Positions 18,378-27,834 of a stretch of 64,000 bases of DNA are shown here, one piece after another. The first letter of the stretch is position 1; each line of letters starts with the position of its first letter. Both the position numbers and the translations under genes were made by a program. The notes beneath the pieces are model-generated. The model had not been told where the DNA came from and searched no databases. It saw only the letters and a list, made by a program, of their open reading frames with translations. This DNA is from Pseudomonas tolaasii NCPPB 2192 (GTDB taxonomy: Bacteria; Pseudomonadota; Gammaproteobacteria; Pseudomonadales; Pseudomonadaceae): positions 6,138,001 to 6,202,000 of the forward strand of contig NZ_PHHD01000001.1 in the NCBI RefSeq assembly GCF_002813445.1, written 5' to 3'.

Positions 18378-19107
18378 CCATCCCGGACACAGTTTTGAGT
18401 TTTTCTTCAGCTTTCGCCGGAGCCAGTCCATCGTTGAAATGATGAAGTCGGATCCAGTTTTAGTGGCTCATCAGGTATTGGCCAATGTCTCGTTGAGCTT
18501 GCTGCCCGGTCAGGTAGCCCGTGGTCGGTATCCACACTGATTTCAAGCTGCGAAATACGCGCTCCATCGGTGCATTTTCCCAGCAGTTGCGTCGGCGGCT
18601 CATGCCCTGGCGAATGCGGTAGCGCCACAGTCTCTGGCGGAACTGGCGGCTGCCATATTGCGATCCCTGATCGGAGTGGGACATTAGCCCTTGAGGCTTT
18701 CCACGTTGTTCGTAAGCGACATCCAGCGCTTTGACCACCTGGCCTCCATCCGGCTTTTCTGATAAGGCCCAGTCAACCACTCTGCGTGCATAGAGATCCA
18801 AGACAACTGCCAGATAGTGCCATTTGCCCTGTGCCCAGACGTAAGTGATGTCTCCACACCAGACCTGATTTGGCGCTTCGACATCAATCGCTCGGTTCAA
18901 GGTATTCGGAATATCTGGCCGCTCCGCTGTGGCCATTTTGTACGCATGTGATCCTGGCTGCTTGCTGATCAACGCCAGCACACGCATCAGGCTGCGTACC
19001 TTGAACCGCCCGATTTGCTTACCCTCTTCTTGCATCATTGCCATGATGGTACGGCTGCCGGACGCACTTCGACTTCTCGTGAACAACTCATTCACTCGAC
19101 TGGGCAA
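18378..19107 (-). pseudogene. IS3-family transposase orfB remnant
   Basis: The frame from 19107 encodes the integrase-core part: WCGDITYVWAQGKWHYLAVV (first Asp), MSHSDQGSQYGSRQFR (second Asp) and NAPMERVFRSLKS (Glu). A stop at 18460-18462 interrupts the C-terminus, which continues in frame as NWIRLHHFNDGLAPAKAEEK. The usual N-terminal ~50 residues of OrfB are missing through a deletion next to orfA. Confidence 0.85.
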
Positions 19108-19179
19108 CCGCAGTCGCTCAACGTCCGGAGTTCGCCTTAATTAACGGGCTCATGATCGTTGAGCTGGCGGATCAGCGCG

Positions 19180-19480
19180 TACGCTCGAGATCTTCCGACA
19201 TCAAGAGCGCGGTAGCCTTTTTTAGTATCGATTTCTCGCGTTCAAGGCGCGTGATTCGGGCTTCCAACTCTTAAATTTTTTGCTGCTCTGGCGTCAACGC
19301 TTTGCTGGCCGGCGTAACGCCGCCGCGCTCCTGCTGAAGCTAATTACCCCATCGGCGCAGTGCCGACTCGACCAAACCGAGCGAACGGGCCGCTTCGGCA
19401 TGGCTGTAACCTTGATCGAGCACCAAGCAGGCAGCTTCGCGCTTGAACTCAGGGGTAAAGGTACGGTGCTGCTTGGTCAT
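19180..19480 (-). pseudogene. IS3-family orfA remnant
   Basis: From the ATG at 19480 the frame reads MTKQHRTFTPEFKREAACLV, a helix-turn-helix OrfA, through EAARSLGLVESALRRWGN. A TAG follows, then LQQERGGVTPASKALTPEQQ, a TAA, and ELEARITRLEREKSILKKAT to SEDLERTR. Two nonsense codons inactivate it. Confidence 0.85.
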
Positions 19481-19836
19481 CGGAAACCTCTCTGTGGCGA
19501 GCATTCTTGCCTAAATGGGTGTCCGGGGTTAGTAGACCGCTACAAATATCGTTATCTGAGTTCCGAGCCCCCCCTTTAAGACCGCTCCTCCCATCGCGGG
19601 CATTTCTTTGTCTGAAATTCGCCAAAGGCGCTTGTGGCCAGGTGATCTAAGCTTCATCAATGAATAGGTCAGGCTCCCCTGAATACTCACCGCACGGCAT
19701 CCCTTTGTAATGGTCAAGCCGAACTCTAGACTGGCGGTCCTAGCTTGTTGGGTGTCACTAGATAATAATCGCTATACTTAACAATGCCTTAACATTGGAT
19801 GGCTGTAATGCAATCTCCTTTGGAAGCATCCCTTTT

Positions 19837-19860
19837 GCCCGTTCCCGCGGGCTTTTTTTT
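19837..19860 (+). terminator. Rho-independent terminator without an assigned gene
   Basis: GCCCG (19837-19841), a six-base loop, CGGGC (19848-19852), then eight T residues (19853-19860). This is a classic intrinsic terminator for rightward transcription. No coding gene ends just before it; it may belong to a lost gene or a small RNA. Confidence 0.6.
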
Positions 19861-19901
19861 GAGCTCTATTAGTAAATGCACGAGCAAACCGTCTTGCAGG
19901 A

Positions 19902-20680
19902 TTAAGCCGGAAGCCACCTTTGCGGCGGCAGCGCTGCAATCTCACCTGTCCGCTGCGTAGGCGGGCGTGTCGGTACATCCTTCAGGTAGGCATCGGGATC
20001 ATGCCCACGGCTCCGGACCGATTGAATCAAACTTATGATCGCATCGCCGCGCTTGCCGCTGCGTAGCGACCCTGCAAAGAGCCAGGCCTTACGCCCCGGC
20101 GCCCAAGGCAGTACCTGGTTCTTACACCAATTATTATCAATGGGCACGGCCCGGTCATCGCGGTAGCGCCATAGCGCCATCCAGCGTTTCAAGCTGTTAT
20201 CCAAGGCTTTGCCATTGGTCGAACCGTTGTGCACGGTATCGCGCAGGGCAACCATCAAGGCACACAACACACCCATCACCGGAACTGCCTTTTCTTGCAG
20301 TATTCGGCGGCATATGTCCGACTCCAGACCCTTGATTTCCTCCTCGCTCTATTACAGCGGCTGCATGTAACGCAACTTGCAGCGACTCCAGTTCCGCCTC
20401 AATGGCAGCGAAATCGGTATCGATCAGATCGTCTGAGTCAACCAACCTGTTCCGGGCTCATTTGCTCCTTACGTTTGGCGAACTTGGAGTGCTTGAGCTG
20501 GGCGATCTCGTGGCTGAATTTTTCGATCACCGTTTTGTCGTGATCGCTCTTCTTGTCCATGACCTGGGAGGTCTTGCCCATCGTTTCGAACTGCTCGTCG
20601 AGCCCCGAGACGCGTTGCAGCAAATGCTCCGCAAATGCACGCAATTGTTCGGGGTTCAGTTGGTAGAGGTAGGGGACCAA
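19902..20680 (-). pseudogene. IS66 tnpC remnant with internal deletion
   Basis: The N-terminal part (LNPEQLRAFAEHLLQRVSGL ... HSKFAKRKEQMSPEQ) ends in a shifted frame at DDLIDTDFAAIEAELESLQ. The sequence then jumps to the IS66 C-terminus (KALDNSLKRWMALWRYRDDR, IDNNWCKNQ, LFAGSLRSGKRGDAI, HDPDAYLKDV). The catalytic core is missing. Confidence 0.85.
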
Positions 20681-20839
20681 AGTTATGCAGCCGATCTTGC
20701 CAGATCAGCGTAAACACAACGATAGGCTGATCAGACAATTACGCAACCGGATAGGGCATGGTTCAGCTTAGAGGATGGAAATTGCGTTTCCGAGGCCAAC
20801 TCTCTGCCTTGGCAGACCCAGTATCAAAGCGTGCAGCTG

Positions 20840-21103
20840 TCAGGTGCTCAGCTCCATTTGTGAACCGTGAGGCATACTAGACCAAGCGAGTTTGCCCAGG
20901 TGGAGCCGCCGTGCCGCCAACCCGATGCCCAATCCGTTGCGCACCAGGTCTTTCATGCGGTTAGCGCGGCAATTGGCGAACAGATAAGCATAGTGCAGCT
21001 GCGCCGCACCGAACACTGAAATCACTCGGGCACTGACGGCGCCGGTGCCTGCATGCATGTCCATCGGCTCGGTGGTGAGCCAGGTGATACCGATGCGAAT
21101 CAT
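20840..21103 (-). pseudogene. IS66 tnpB (orf2) remnant
   Basis: From 21103 it reads MIRIGITWLTTEPMDMHAGT, VFGAAQLHYAYLFANCRANR and LGIGLAARRLHLGKLAW, a typical IS66 Orf2. It stops early at 20840; the downstream frame still shows LHALILGLPRQRVG, so the stop is a nonsense mutation. Confidence 0.8.
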
Positions 21104-21228
21104 CGCAACAGCTCTCGAAGAAAGTTCGTGCAGGTGGCAGCTTTTTCCACTGGCCAATTCATCTTTATGGGAGTGGGCGGTGCAGGATTGGAAAACTGAT
21201 ACCGGACGGCTGAGCACGCGTTCCAGCA

Positions 21229-21429
21229 TCAAGCACCTGAGGATGCAGCGGGATGAACGTAGGCTGAAGAGCCAAGGCTTTTTGATTCTACAACCGAATC
21301 CATTTGTGGACGACGTTGGCATTGAGGCTGTAGCTCAAGACGATGTTTGCGGTGGAGGCCTGGGTTCGGAGCACTTCCAATGACCTGGGCTTTGAAAGAT
21401 TTGCTGTAGGTACGGCGTTGAGGGCGCAT
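21229..21429 (-). pseudogene. IS66 tnpA (orf1) remnant
   Basis: The start MRPQRRTYSKSFKAQVI at 21429 matches IS66 Orf1. The frame is lost soon after, and the expected continuation (ANIVLSYSLNAN..HKWI) appears in another frame. Inactive. Confidence 0.7.
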
Positions 21430-21819
21430 AAAAAATTCGCTTGATGGATCAAATATAATGTCCACTTAAGTGGACACCAAGGCTTTCGGCGGTTGTGTCA
21501 GGAAGATGTTTTGGTCGGACGGATACCTCTATTTACCGTTCTCATCCCAATAGATCGTGGGGCTCCGCTTTGACTGCGCTAGTCATGTCCAGGCAGTGAC
21601 AGCGGGCCGATAAGACAGTACTCGATGCAGGATAAACCTTCTCCATTCATTCCCAGTAACATATCCCGCAAGCCCCATATCGTCCGCTACACCATGTCTT
21701 TGCTTTTTGCGGCTGGGTAGAGGACTTGGTCGGACGGCTACGTATTTCCTGCTGAAACAGAATCATAGTTTCGCGAGGGTTTACTCGATCTCGTGCCCCC
21801 CATAAAATGACCGATCCGT

Positions 21820-22440
21820 GATATCCGCCCATTGCTGCGGGGCCGCTCATTCTGCGCGCTATCATCGCGCTCCGAGTACCAGTTGCCGACTCTGTCTCGC
21901 ACCCTGATGGACCCTCAGAGAAAGTGTCCATCGACGCCCTCCAGAGCAGTGTGAGTACGATCGACGATGGACTCGACATGGCGTATGGCAGCCAGCAAGC
22001 GCTATCGAGCCGCATCGACGCTGTGTAAAGCAGGACAACGCAGGCCCAAGAAGCTGCAACTTACGTCATTCGTTCATTCGAAACTGCTGGCGATCTCTTG
22101 GTAGTGGAAGCCAACCTTGAGTCGCTTGACGGCAAACTGCAGAAAATGAGCATACCTCAGGCTCAAGCGATCCCAACCGCCCTCAAAGCCCCTCCCTATA
22201 AATCGAAACTCGCACCGATAGAAGCCCCGCCCATCCTGCAAGACCCTCAGCCTTTCAGCTGGTCGGTCTCGAACACCGAGGCGCAGGGCCCTTCCTGTCT
22301 ATTACCCCCACCGGAAGCACGCGATTGATTAATATCTACCTGACTCGGCCAGGCGAGGTGATCAGTGACAGCACCTGACGCCTCAAGGTAGTAGATGAGC
22401 GAAGAGAAAACCTTCGACCCCGGCGGGACAACCAGAACCC
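21820..22440 (+). pseudogene. Degraded gene, possibly from a conjugative element
   Basis: One frame reads coherently from about 21820 (APLILRAII-like hydrophobic start, then SIDALQSSVSTIDDGLDMAY) through one stop at ~22026 to a proline-rich linker (KLAPIEAPP, ~22200-22235). It then resumes in another frame as FQLVGLEHRGAGPFLSITP and IYLTRPGEVISDST before a further stop. The hydrophobic start, coiled region, proline linker and compact C-terminal domain resemble accessory proteins of conjugative or type IVb pilus clusters. The family assignment is weak. Confidence 0.3.
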
Positions 22441-22736
22441 AGTGCATCCGGCCATGAGTACAGCGTCATGAAGCTACCGATCGTTCGAACCATCATTTAC
22501 GTCAAGCATTCACTGCAGTGGGCATTGGGCCCACACGATACGTATCGCACCATGGGTGGCGACCGCTAGTGTTCAACAGTTCACTACCAAAAGCACGCTG
22601 TCCCCGGACAACCTTCATGATCAATCAGCGCCGGAGTGGGGCATGGCTGAGGCATCAATTTAATAGAGTGCCGATGTCCGGAATGTGGGGTCAAGTCCAC
22701 TTCGATGATCCGATAGAACCCCGGCATCGCCTCCAA

Positions 22737-22790
22737 TCGGTCAAATTCCACTGTACGAATTTCCGTAAGAATAAAACGGGCCGGCGGGGT
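22737..22790. repeat. Fragment repeated near 49058-49112
   Basis: The stretch TGTACGAATTTCCGTAAG followed by AATAAAACGGGCC...TTTATCC is matched, with a few substitutions, by a stretch at 49068-49110. Translated on the minus strand both give similar peptides (PARFILTEIRT and PIRFVLTENRT), so they appear to be relics of the same unidentified coding sequence. Confidence 0.5.
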
Positions 22791-23023
22791 TTATCCAGTG
22801 GCGGTTTTTTCCTAAAGTGCGCCACAGCACACGCAGAGTCGCCCACGGGAGCTCGTACCAGAGTGGCCACGAATGGACTGTAGGGCATTAGCTTAAGTGC
22901 CGGCAGGCAAAACGCAGATAGCTAATCGCGGGATTTTTTAAAGCCAAAGTGGCGCCGATTGGTCAGCGAGTTTTGTCAGAAATTTGCTATAGGTATAACC
23001 GAACAGACGCCTACTATTGCCCA

Positions 23024-23041
23024 CCTCGCCGCCTGGCGAGG
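23024..23041. other. Hairpin upstream of the first efflux operon
   Basis: CCTCGCC-GCCT-GGCGAGG forms a perfect 7-base stem with a four-base loop. No T-run follows, so it is not an ordinary terminator. It lies ~120 bases before the first gene of the efflux operon and could be an operator or leader structure. Confidence 0.4.
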
Positions 23042-23159
23042 CGCCATTATCCAGGAGACCCTAACCCTCTTACCTTACCTGTACACCTGAATAAACCGAA
23101 CTTCGCTGCGAACTGAATTCAATTTAGCGCCTCACTGTGCGCGTCATTTGAGAAGACCG

Positions 23160-23444
23160 ATGAATACAATTCCTAAGTTGGCTGCTGTGCTTATTTGCAC
23201 ATTCCCTATCTTCGCCCACGCTTCCGATGGCGCCGAAGCCTTGGAACGCTTTCACGAAAGAACCCGGGCGATGTTCGCCAGGCAACTTGAAGACACCCAG
23301 CAACAACCCGCTCAACAACAGGATGTTAGTAAACAGGAAGTCAGCAAACAGGAAGTCAGCAAACAGGAAGTCAGCAAACAGGAAACGGAAAAGAAACAGG
23401 CCCCCGGCATAAATCCATTCAACGACAGACTTCCCAGCCACTAA
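23160..23444 (+). CDS. Small exported protein with VSKQE repeats, ahead of RND operon 1
   Basis: A 94-residue protein with a signal peptide (MNTIPKLAAVLICTFPIFAHA, cleavage after AHA). A short conserved mature start SDGAEALERF follows, then a Gln-rich stretch and four tandem VSKQE units (residues 56-75) encoded by 15-base DNA repeats. A paralogue without the repeats precedes the second efflux operon (39241-39474) and shares FAHASDGAEA-ERF. The family is unknown to me. The position, 37 bases before the membrane fusion protein gene, suggests a periplasmic accessory of the pump. Confidence 0.7.
   Translation: MNTIPKLAAVLICTFPIFAHASDGAEALERFHERTRAMFARQLEDTQQQPAQQQDVSKQEVSKQEVSKQEVSKQETEKKQAPGINPFNDRLPSH
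23325..23384 (+). repeat. Tandem 15-base repeat (x4) coding VSKQE
   Basis: Three identical GTCAGCAAACAGGAA units (23340-23384) follow one variant, GTTAGTAAACAGGAA (23325-23339). The unit is a multiple of three, so copy-number change would keep the frame. Confidence 0.9.
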
Positions 23445-23481
23445 CACTATTATTCCATACACTATGAGTTAGGATGATCCT

Positions 23482-24636
23482 GTGCGCGTCAATTCAGCCA
23501 GCATTCCCGTAATCATCACCACCGCGCTGTTGCTCAGTGCTTGCAACCAAAAACCCAACCCGCCCACCACCAACAGTGCCCCAGTCGTCGAGGCCAAACA
23601 CGTCCGCCTGCAGAAGGTCATGACCTGGGACAGCTTCAATGGTCGGGTTAGCGCCGTGGAAACCGTGGCCATCCTGCCACGGGTGGATGGTTATATAACT
23701 CAAGTGGGCTACCGCGAGGGTAGCGAGGTGAAAAAGGGCGACCTGCTATTCGTGATCGACCAGCGTCCCTACCGCTCCGCGCTGGACAGCGCCCGAGCCC
23801 AACTAGAACGGGCCCGCGCCGCGCTGGCCTTCGCCGACCAGCAAGACGGACGGGCCCAACAACTGCTCAAGAGCAATGCGGTATCCCGAGAAGAAGCTGA
23901 GCAGAAGCATACCGCCCACGAGCTAGGTCTGGCGGAGGTGCACGCCGCCGAGGCGGCGGTGGCCAATGCCACGCTGAACCTGCAGTTCACCGAGGTGCGC
24001 GCTCCCATCGATGGCCGCACCAGCCGAGCCCAGTTGACCCTTGGCAACTTGGCCGTAGCAAATCAGTCGGTACTGACATCATTGGTGTCGCAAAATCCGG
24101 TACATGTCGATTTCGACCCTGACGAACACAGTTACCTCAACTATCAGCAGGCGCTGAAAAACTCTGGAAAGGCCTCAGTGAGGATTGGCCTGGCCAACAG
24201 CGAAGACTTCCCGTACCAAGGTGAGCTGAGCTTTATCGACAACCAGGTCAATGCGAGCACTGGTACGGTACATGCCCGCGCGACAGTAAACAATGCCGAT
24301 CGCCTACTAATTCCGGGCCTGTACGCCAGGGTGCAACTGTCCGTTGGTGAGCCTGCAGTGGCCATGCTAATCCCCGACCGTGCGATCCTGACCGACCAGG
24401 ACAAGCATTATGTTTACGTCTTAGGCAAGGACAACACGGCGGAAAAACGTTATGTCAAAACCGGAAATCTGATCGACCGGCAACGCGTCATCACAGCTGA
24501 CCTAGAACCCGACGACAGCGTAATCGTCTCCGGCCTGCAGAACATCCATGCCAGCGGCACGACCGTCATACCCCATGTCATGCCAGCAGACAAAAGCGAA
24601 CTCAACATTCCCAGCTTCGCGCCAAGCGCTAAGTAA
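23482..24636 (+). CDS. RND efflux membrane fusion protein (MexE-like), operon 1
   Basis: A 384-residue periplasmic adaptor lipoprotein. It starts at GTG 23482 after AGGA; the lipobox LLSAC lies near residue 21. The biotinyl-lipoyl halves (GYITQVGYREGSEVKKGDLL and the later FTEVRAPIDGRTSRAQL) flank an alpha-helical hairpin, then beta-barrel and membrane-proximal domains. It links the inner-membrane RND pump to the outer-membrane channel. The gene is 18 bases upstream of the RND gene. It is paralogous to the protein at 39519-40673 over the full length. Confidence 0.9.
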   Translation: MRVNSASIPVIITTALLLSACNQKPNPPTTNSAPVVEAKHVRLQKVMTWDSFNGRVSAVETVAILPRVDGYITQVGYREGSEVKKGDLLFVIDQRPYRSALDSARAQLERARAALAFADQQDGRAQQLLKSNAVSREEAEQKHTAHELGLAEVHAAEAAVANATLNLQFTEVRAPIDGRTSRAQLTLGNLAVANQSVLTSLVSQNPVHVDFDPDEHSYLNYQQALKNSGKASVRIGLANSEDFPYQGELSFIDNQVNASTGTVHARATVNNADRLLIPGLYARVQLSVGEPAVAMLIPDRAILTDQDKHYVYVLGKDNTAEKRYVKTGNLIDRQRVITADLEPDDSVIVSGLQNIHASGTTVIPHVMPADKSELNIPSFAPSAK

Positions 24637-24654
24637 CAGTCAAGGGTTCCAGCC

Positions 24655-27600
24655 ATGGACTTTTCCAAGTTTTTCATCGACAGGCCGATCTTCGCGATAG
24701 TCCTGTCGATCATCATTTTTGCCGCGGGCTTGGTGGCAATTCCGCTGTTGCCAGTGGGTGAATACCCCGAAGTGGTGCCCGCCACCGTGGTAGTGAAGGC
24801 CACCTACCCTGGTGCCAATCCCAAGGAAATTGCCGACTCGGTCGCCGTGCCCCTCGAAGAGGCGATCACCGGCGTAGAAGACATGATCTACATGAAGTCC
24901 GTCTCCAGCTCCAACGGCACCCTGCAGGTGGTCGCCACCTTCAATGCCAAGGTCGATCCGGATACCGCCGCGGTGCGGGTGCAGAACCGCGTCAGCCAGG
25001 CACTGTCGCGCCTGCCCGAGTCAGTGCGCCAGTATGGTGTCACTACCCAAAAACAGTCGCCGACGCCACTGATGTACATCGACTTGTTCTCGAACAGCGA
25101 CAAGTATGATGAATTATACCTACGCAACTACCTGCGCCTAAATGTCAGGGACGAACTGTCGCGCATCCCCGGCATCGGCGATGTGATGCTCTTTGGTGGC
25201 GGCGACTATGCAATGCGCATCTGGCTGGATCCGAACAAACTGGCCGCGCGCGACCTCACTGCGCAGGACGCAATTAACGCGGTCCGCCAGCAGAATGTGC
25301 AGGTTTCTGCCGGTCAGCTGGGCGCTGAACCATCGCCGCAGGATAACGAATTCCTGATTTCCATCAACGTCCAGGGACGCCTCAAGACCGAGAAGGAATT
25401 CGGCGACGTCATAATCAAGACCGGCAGCGACGGCCAGGTTACCCGGCTCTCGGATGTGGCACGAGTGCAGCTGGATTCGGGCGATTACACGATGCGCGTG
25501 TTCCGCGGCAAGGAACAGGAAGTAGCGGTAGGCATCTTCCTCACCCCAGGTGCCAATGCCCTCGAAGTGGCCAGTGCGGTGTACACCAAACTCGATAGCC
25601 TGTCCAAGGACTTTCCCGAAGGTGTGCAGTACAAGAGCGTCTGGGACCCCACGGTGTTTGTGCGCGAGTCGATCAACTCCGTGCAGCATACCCTGCTCGA
25701 AGCAATGATGCTGATCGTGCTGGTGGTGGTACTGTTCCTGCAGACCTGGCGGGCATCGATAATCCCACTAATTGCGGTACCGGTGTCGATCGTAGGTACA
25801 TTCGCGTTCCTTTATCTGCTGGGATATTCGATCAACACGCTGACGCTGTTCGGGTTGGTGCTGGCGGTCGGCATCGTAGTTGACGATGCCATCGTGGTAG
25901 TAGAGAACGTCGAACGTAACATTGAATTGGGCTTCAAGCCACTAAAGGCGGCCCACCAGGCTATGCGCGAAGTTTCGGGACCGATCCTAGCCATCGGGCT
26001 GGTGTTGTGTGCGGTGTTCGTTCCGATGGCGTTCATGAGCGGCGTCACCGGTCAGTTTTACAAGCAGTTCGCCGTGACCATCGCAATTTCGACGGTGATC
26101 TCTACGATCAATTCGTTGACCTTGTCGCCGGCACTCGCAGCCAAGCTGCTACGTGGCCATGACGTACCACCGGACCGCCTGACGCGCTGGATGAACGTTG
26201 CCCTGGGCTGGCTGCTGCACCCGTTCAACCGTTTCTTCAACCGCAGTTCGCACCGCTATGAGGGCTGCATTGCTCGAATCCTGCCACGGCGCGGACTGGT
26301 GTTCGCGATCTATGCTGTATTGCTGCTCGCAACCGGTGCGCTGTTCAACGCAATCCCCAGCGGCTTCATCCCGAACCAGGACAAGCTTTACCTATTCGCT
26401 GGCGCCACGCTCCCTCCAGGGGCTTCGCTGGCCCGCTCTGAAGCGGTCGCCCGTGAAATGGCGGAAATAGCCTCGACCGTCGACGGGGTAGACTTTACCA
26501 AATCCAGCGTTGGCATGAATGCGATACAAAGCACCACAACGCCCAACCTAGTGTCTTCCTATATATTGCTCAAGCCGTTCTCGGAGCGTAAGCGTACTGC
26601 GGAGGACATCAATGCCGAACTCAACCGAAAGTTCGCTCAGATCAAGGACGGCAGTGCCTATGCACTGTTGCCGCCACCGATCGAGGGCCTCGGCAACGGC
26701 TCGGGCTATTCGTTGTTTCTGATAGACCGCGGCGGACTTGGTTATGCGGCCCTACAGAAAGCACTGGAGGCATTCCAAGCAGAGGTGAGCAGGACGCCGG
26801 GAATGACCTTTCCAGTAAGTTCCTATCAGTCGAACATTCCGCAACTTGAAGTAAAGCTGGACCGCACCAAGGCGCAGGCTCAGGGGGTGGAGTTGACCGC
26901 AATCTTCGAGACCCTGCAAACCTATCTGGGCTCGGTCTACGTCAACGACTTCAACATACTCGGTCGCGTGTATCGGGTAGTGGCACAGGCTGACAGCCGC
27001 TTCCGCCAGACCCCAGCCGACATCGGTAACTTGCGGGTGCGCAATGTGCACGGGGAGATGGTACCGATCAGCGCCGTTGTCGATATCGTACCAACATTTG
27101 GCCCCGATCCAGTGATGCGTTACAACGGCTTTCCCGCAGCGGACCTGATCGGTGACGCCGACCCCCACGTATTATCCTCCGGTGAAGTCATCGAGAAGCT
27201 GCAGGAGATCGCCGCGCTTACGCTGCCCAAAGGCATTGAACTGGAGTGGACCGACCTGAGCTACCAGCAGGTGAACCAGCGCAACACAGCAGTGATCGTT
27301 TTCCCAATTGCGGTGCTGCTGGCCTTCTTGGTATTGGCCGCTCTCTATGAGAGCTGGACGTTACCGCTCGCGGTGATCCTGATCGTACCGGTCTGTATGT
27401 TCGCGGCTCTCAGCGGCGTCTGGCTGGTGGGCGGTGACAACAACGTCTTCGTACAGGTGGGTCTGTTGGTGCTAATGGGCTTAGCCTGCAAGAACGCCAT
27501 CCTGATCGTCGAGTTCGCCCGCGAACTGGAGATGCAGGGTCAGAACACCGTTGCCGCAGCGCTGCAGGCCTGTAACCTGCGCCTGCGACCGATCGTAATG

Positions 27601-27834
27601 ACCTCGGTGGCCTTCATCGCCGGCGCCGTCCCCCTGCTGGTCAGCAGCGGTGCCGGCAGCGAGGTACGCCATGTCACCGGTGTCACGGTGTTCTGCGGCA
27701 TGCTCGGGGTGACACTATTCGGCCTGTTCCTGACGCCGGTATTCTACGTGGTGCTGCGCAAGCTTGGCGCCACCCTGCCCGACCATCCTTCCAACCTGAC
27801 GCCATATCCCGAGGAGGAACCGAGCCATGGCTAA
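24655..27834 (+). CDS. RND multidrug efflux pump, HAE1 family (MexF-like), operon 1
   Basis: A 1059-residue proton-driven inner-membrane pump with the normal length and twelve membrane segments. The N-terminus MDFSKFFIDRPIFAIVLSII is typical. The proton relay is intact: two aspartates in VGIVVDDAIVVVENV (~400-414) and the lysine in LACKNAILIVEFA (~940). The MexF/HAE1 type exports amphipathic drugs, aromatics or solvents; the actual substrates cannot be read from sequence. The stop overlaps the outer-membrane gene start by 8 bases. No regulator gene lies alongside this copy. Confidence 0.93.
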   Translation: MDFSKFFIDRPIFAIVLSIIIFAAGLVAIPLLPVGEYPEVVPATVVVKATYPGANPKEIADSVAVPLEEAITGVEDMIYMKSVSSSNGTLQVVATFNAKVDPDTAAVRVQNRVSQALSRLPESVRQYGVTTQKQSPTPLMYIDLFSNSDKYDELYLRNYLRLNVRDELSRIPGIGDVMLFGGGDYAMRIWLDPNKLAARDLTAQDAINAVRQQNVQVSAGQLGAEPSPQDNEFLISINVQGRLKTEKEFGDVIIKTGSDGQVTRLSDVARVQLDSGDYTMRVFRGKEQEVAVGIFLTPGANALEVASAVYTKLDSLSKDFPEGVQYKSVWDPTVFVRESINSVQHTLLEAMMLIVLVVVLFLQTWRASIIPLIAVPVSIVGTFAFLYLLGYSINTLTLFGLVLAVGIVVDDAIVVVENVERNIELGFKPLKAAHQAMREVSGPILAIGLVLCAVFVPMAFMSGVTGQFYKQFAVTIAISTVISTINSLTLSPALAAKLLRGHDVPPDRLTRWMNVALGWLLHPFNRFFNRSSHRYEGCIARILPRRGLVFAIYAVLLLATGALFNAIPSGFIPNQDKLYLFAGATLPPGASLARSEAVAREMAEIASTVDGVDFTKSSVGMNAIQSTTTPNLVSSYILLKPFSERKRTAEDINAELNRKFAQIKDGSAYALLPPPIEGLGNGSGYSLFLIDRGGLGYAALQKALEAFQAEVSRTPGMTFPVSSYQSNIPQLEVKLDRTKAQAQGVELTAIFETLQTYLGSVYVNDFNILGRVYRVVAQADSRFRQTPADIGNLRVRNVHGEMVPISAVVDIVPTFGPDPVMRYNGFPAADLIGDADPHVLSSGEVIEKLQEIAALTLPKGIELEWTDLSYQQVNQRNTAVIVFPIAVLLAFLVLAALYESWTLPLAVILIVPVCMFAALSGVWLVGGDNNVFVQVGLLVLMGLACKNAILIVEFARELEMQGQNTVAAALQACNLRLRPIVMTSVAFIAGAVPLLVSSGAGSEVRHVTGVTVFCGMLGVTLFGLFLTPVFYVVLRKLGATLPDHPSNLTPYPEEEPSHG

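Larger units (their letters stand above)
18374..19535 (-). mobile_element. IS3-family (IS51-like) element, inactive
   Basis: It contains orfA and orfB remnants in IS3 order. CCGGACA-type ends lie near 18378-18387 and 19519-19528, and ISs of this group carry such sequences at their termini. Both reading frames are interrupted, so it cannot transpose by itself. Exact ends are uncertain by ~20 bases. Confidence 0.75.
19902..21465 (-). mobile_element. IS66-family element remnant, heavily decayed
   Basis: Remnants of tnpA, tnpB and tnpC follow each other on the minus strand, the IS66 order. All three are broken and about two thirds of tnpC is deleted. A degenerate copy of the IS66 end occurs just outside, around 21481-21525, when compared with the better-preserved end at 34126-34175. 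Confidence 0.8.
21466..23159. other. Decayed region with relics, upstream of the first efflux operon
   Basis: About 1.7 kb. It contains degenerate IS66-end-like sequence (21481-21525 and 21708-21760), a degraded possible conjugation gene and a fragment repeated near 49060, each listed separately. The last ~200 bases must hold the promoter of the efflux operon; TATAGGTATAAC at 22989-23000 is a possible -10 region. No intact gene is seen. Confidence 0.5.

Noticed and set aside
20840..21322. A single 160-codon novel protein
   Set aside because: It is IS66 tnpB (from 21103) preceded by antisense or decayed tnpA sequence in an accidentally open frame.
23325..23384. Possible CRISPR-like array
   Set aside because: Units are 15 bases without spacers and lie in frame inside a coding sequence.
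23124..23462. Leftward open frame rich in FLFADFLFADFLFADFLF, looking like a membrane repeat protein
   Set aside because: It is the antisense of the VSKQE repeat in the small exported protein; the rightward frame has a signal peptide and a paralogue.
25138..27168. Leftward frames of up to 183 codons opposite the pump gene
   Set aside because: Antisense shadows in GC-rich coding DNA; the RND protein is full length with intact motifs.
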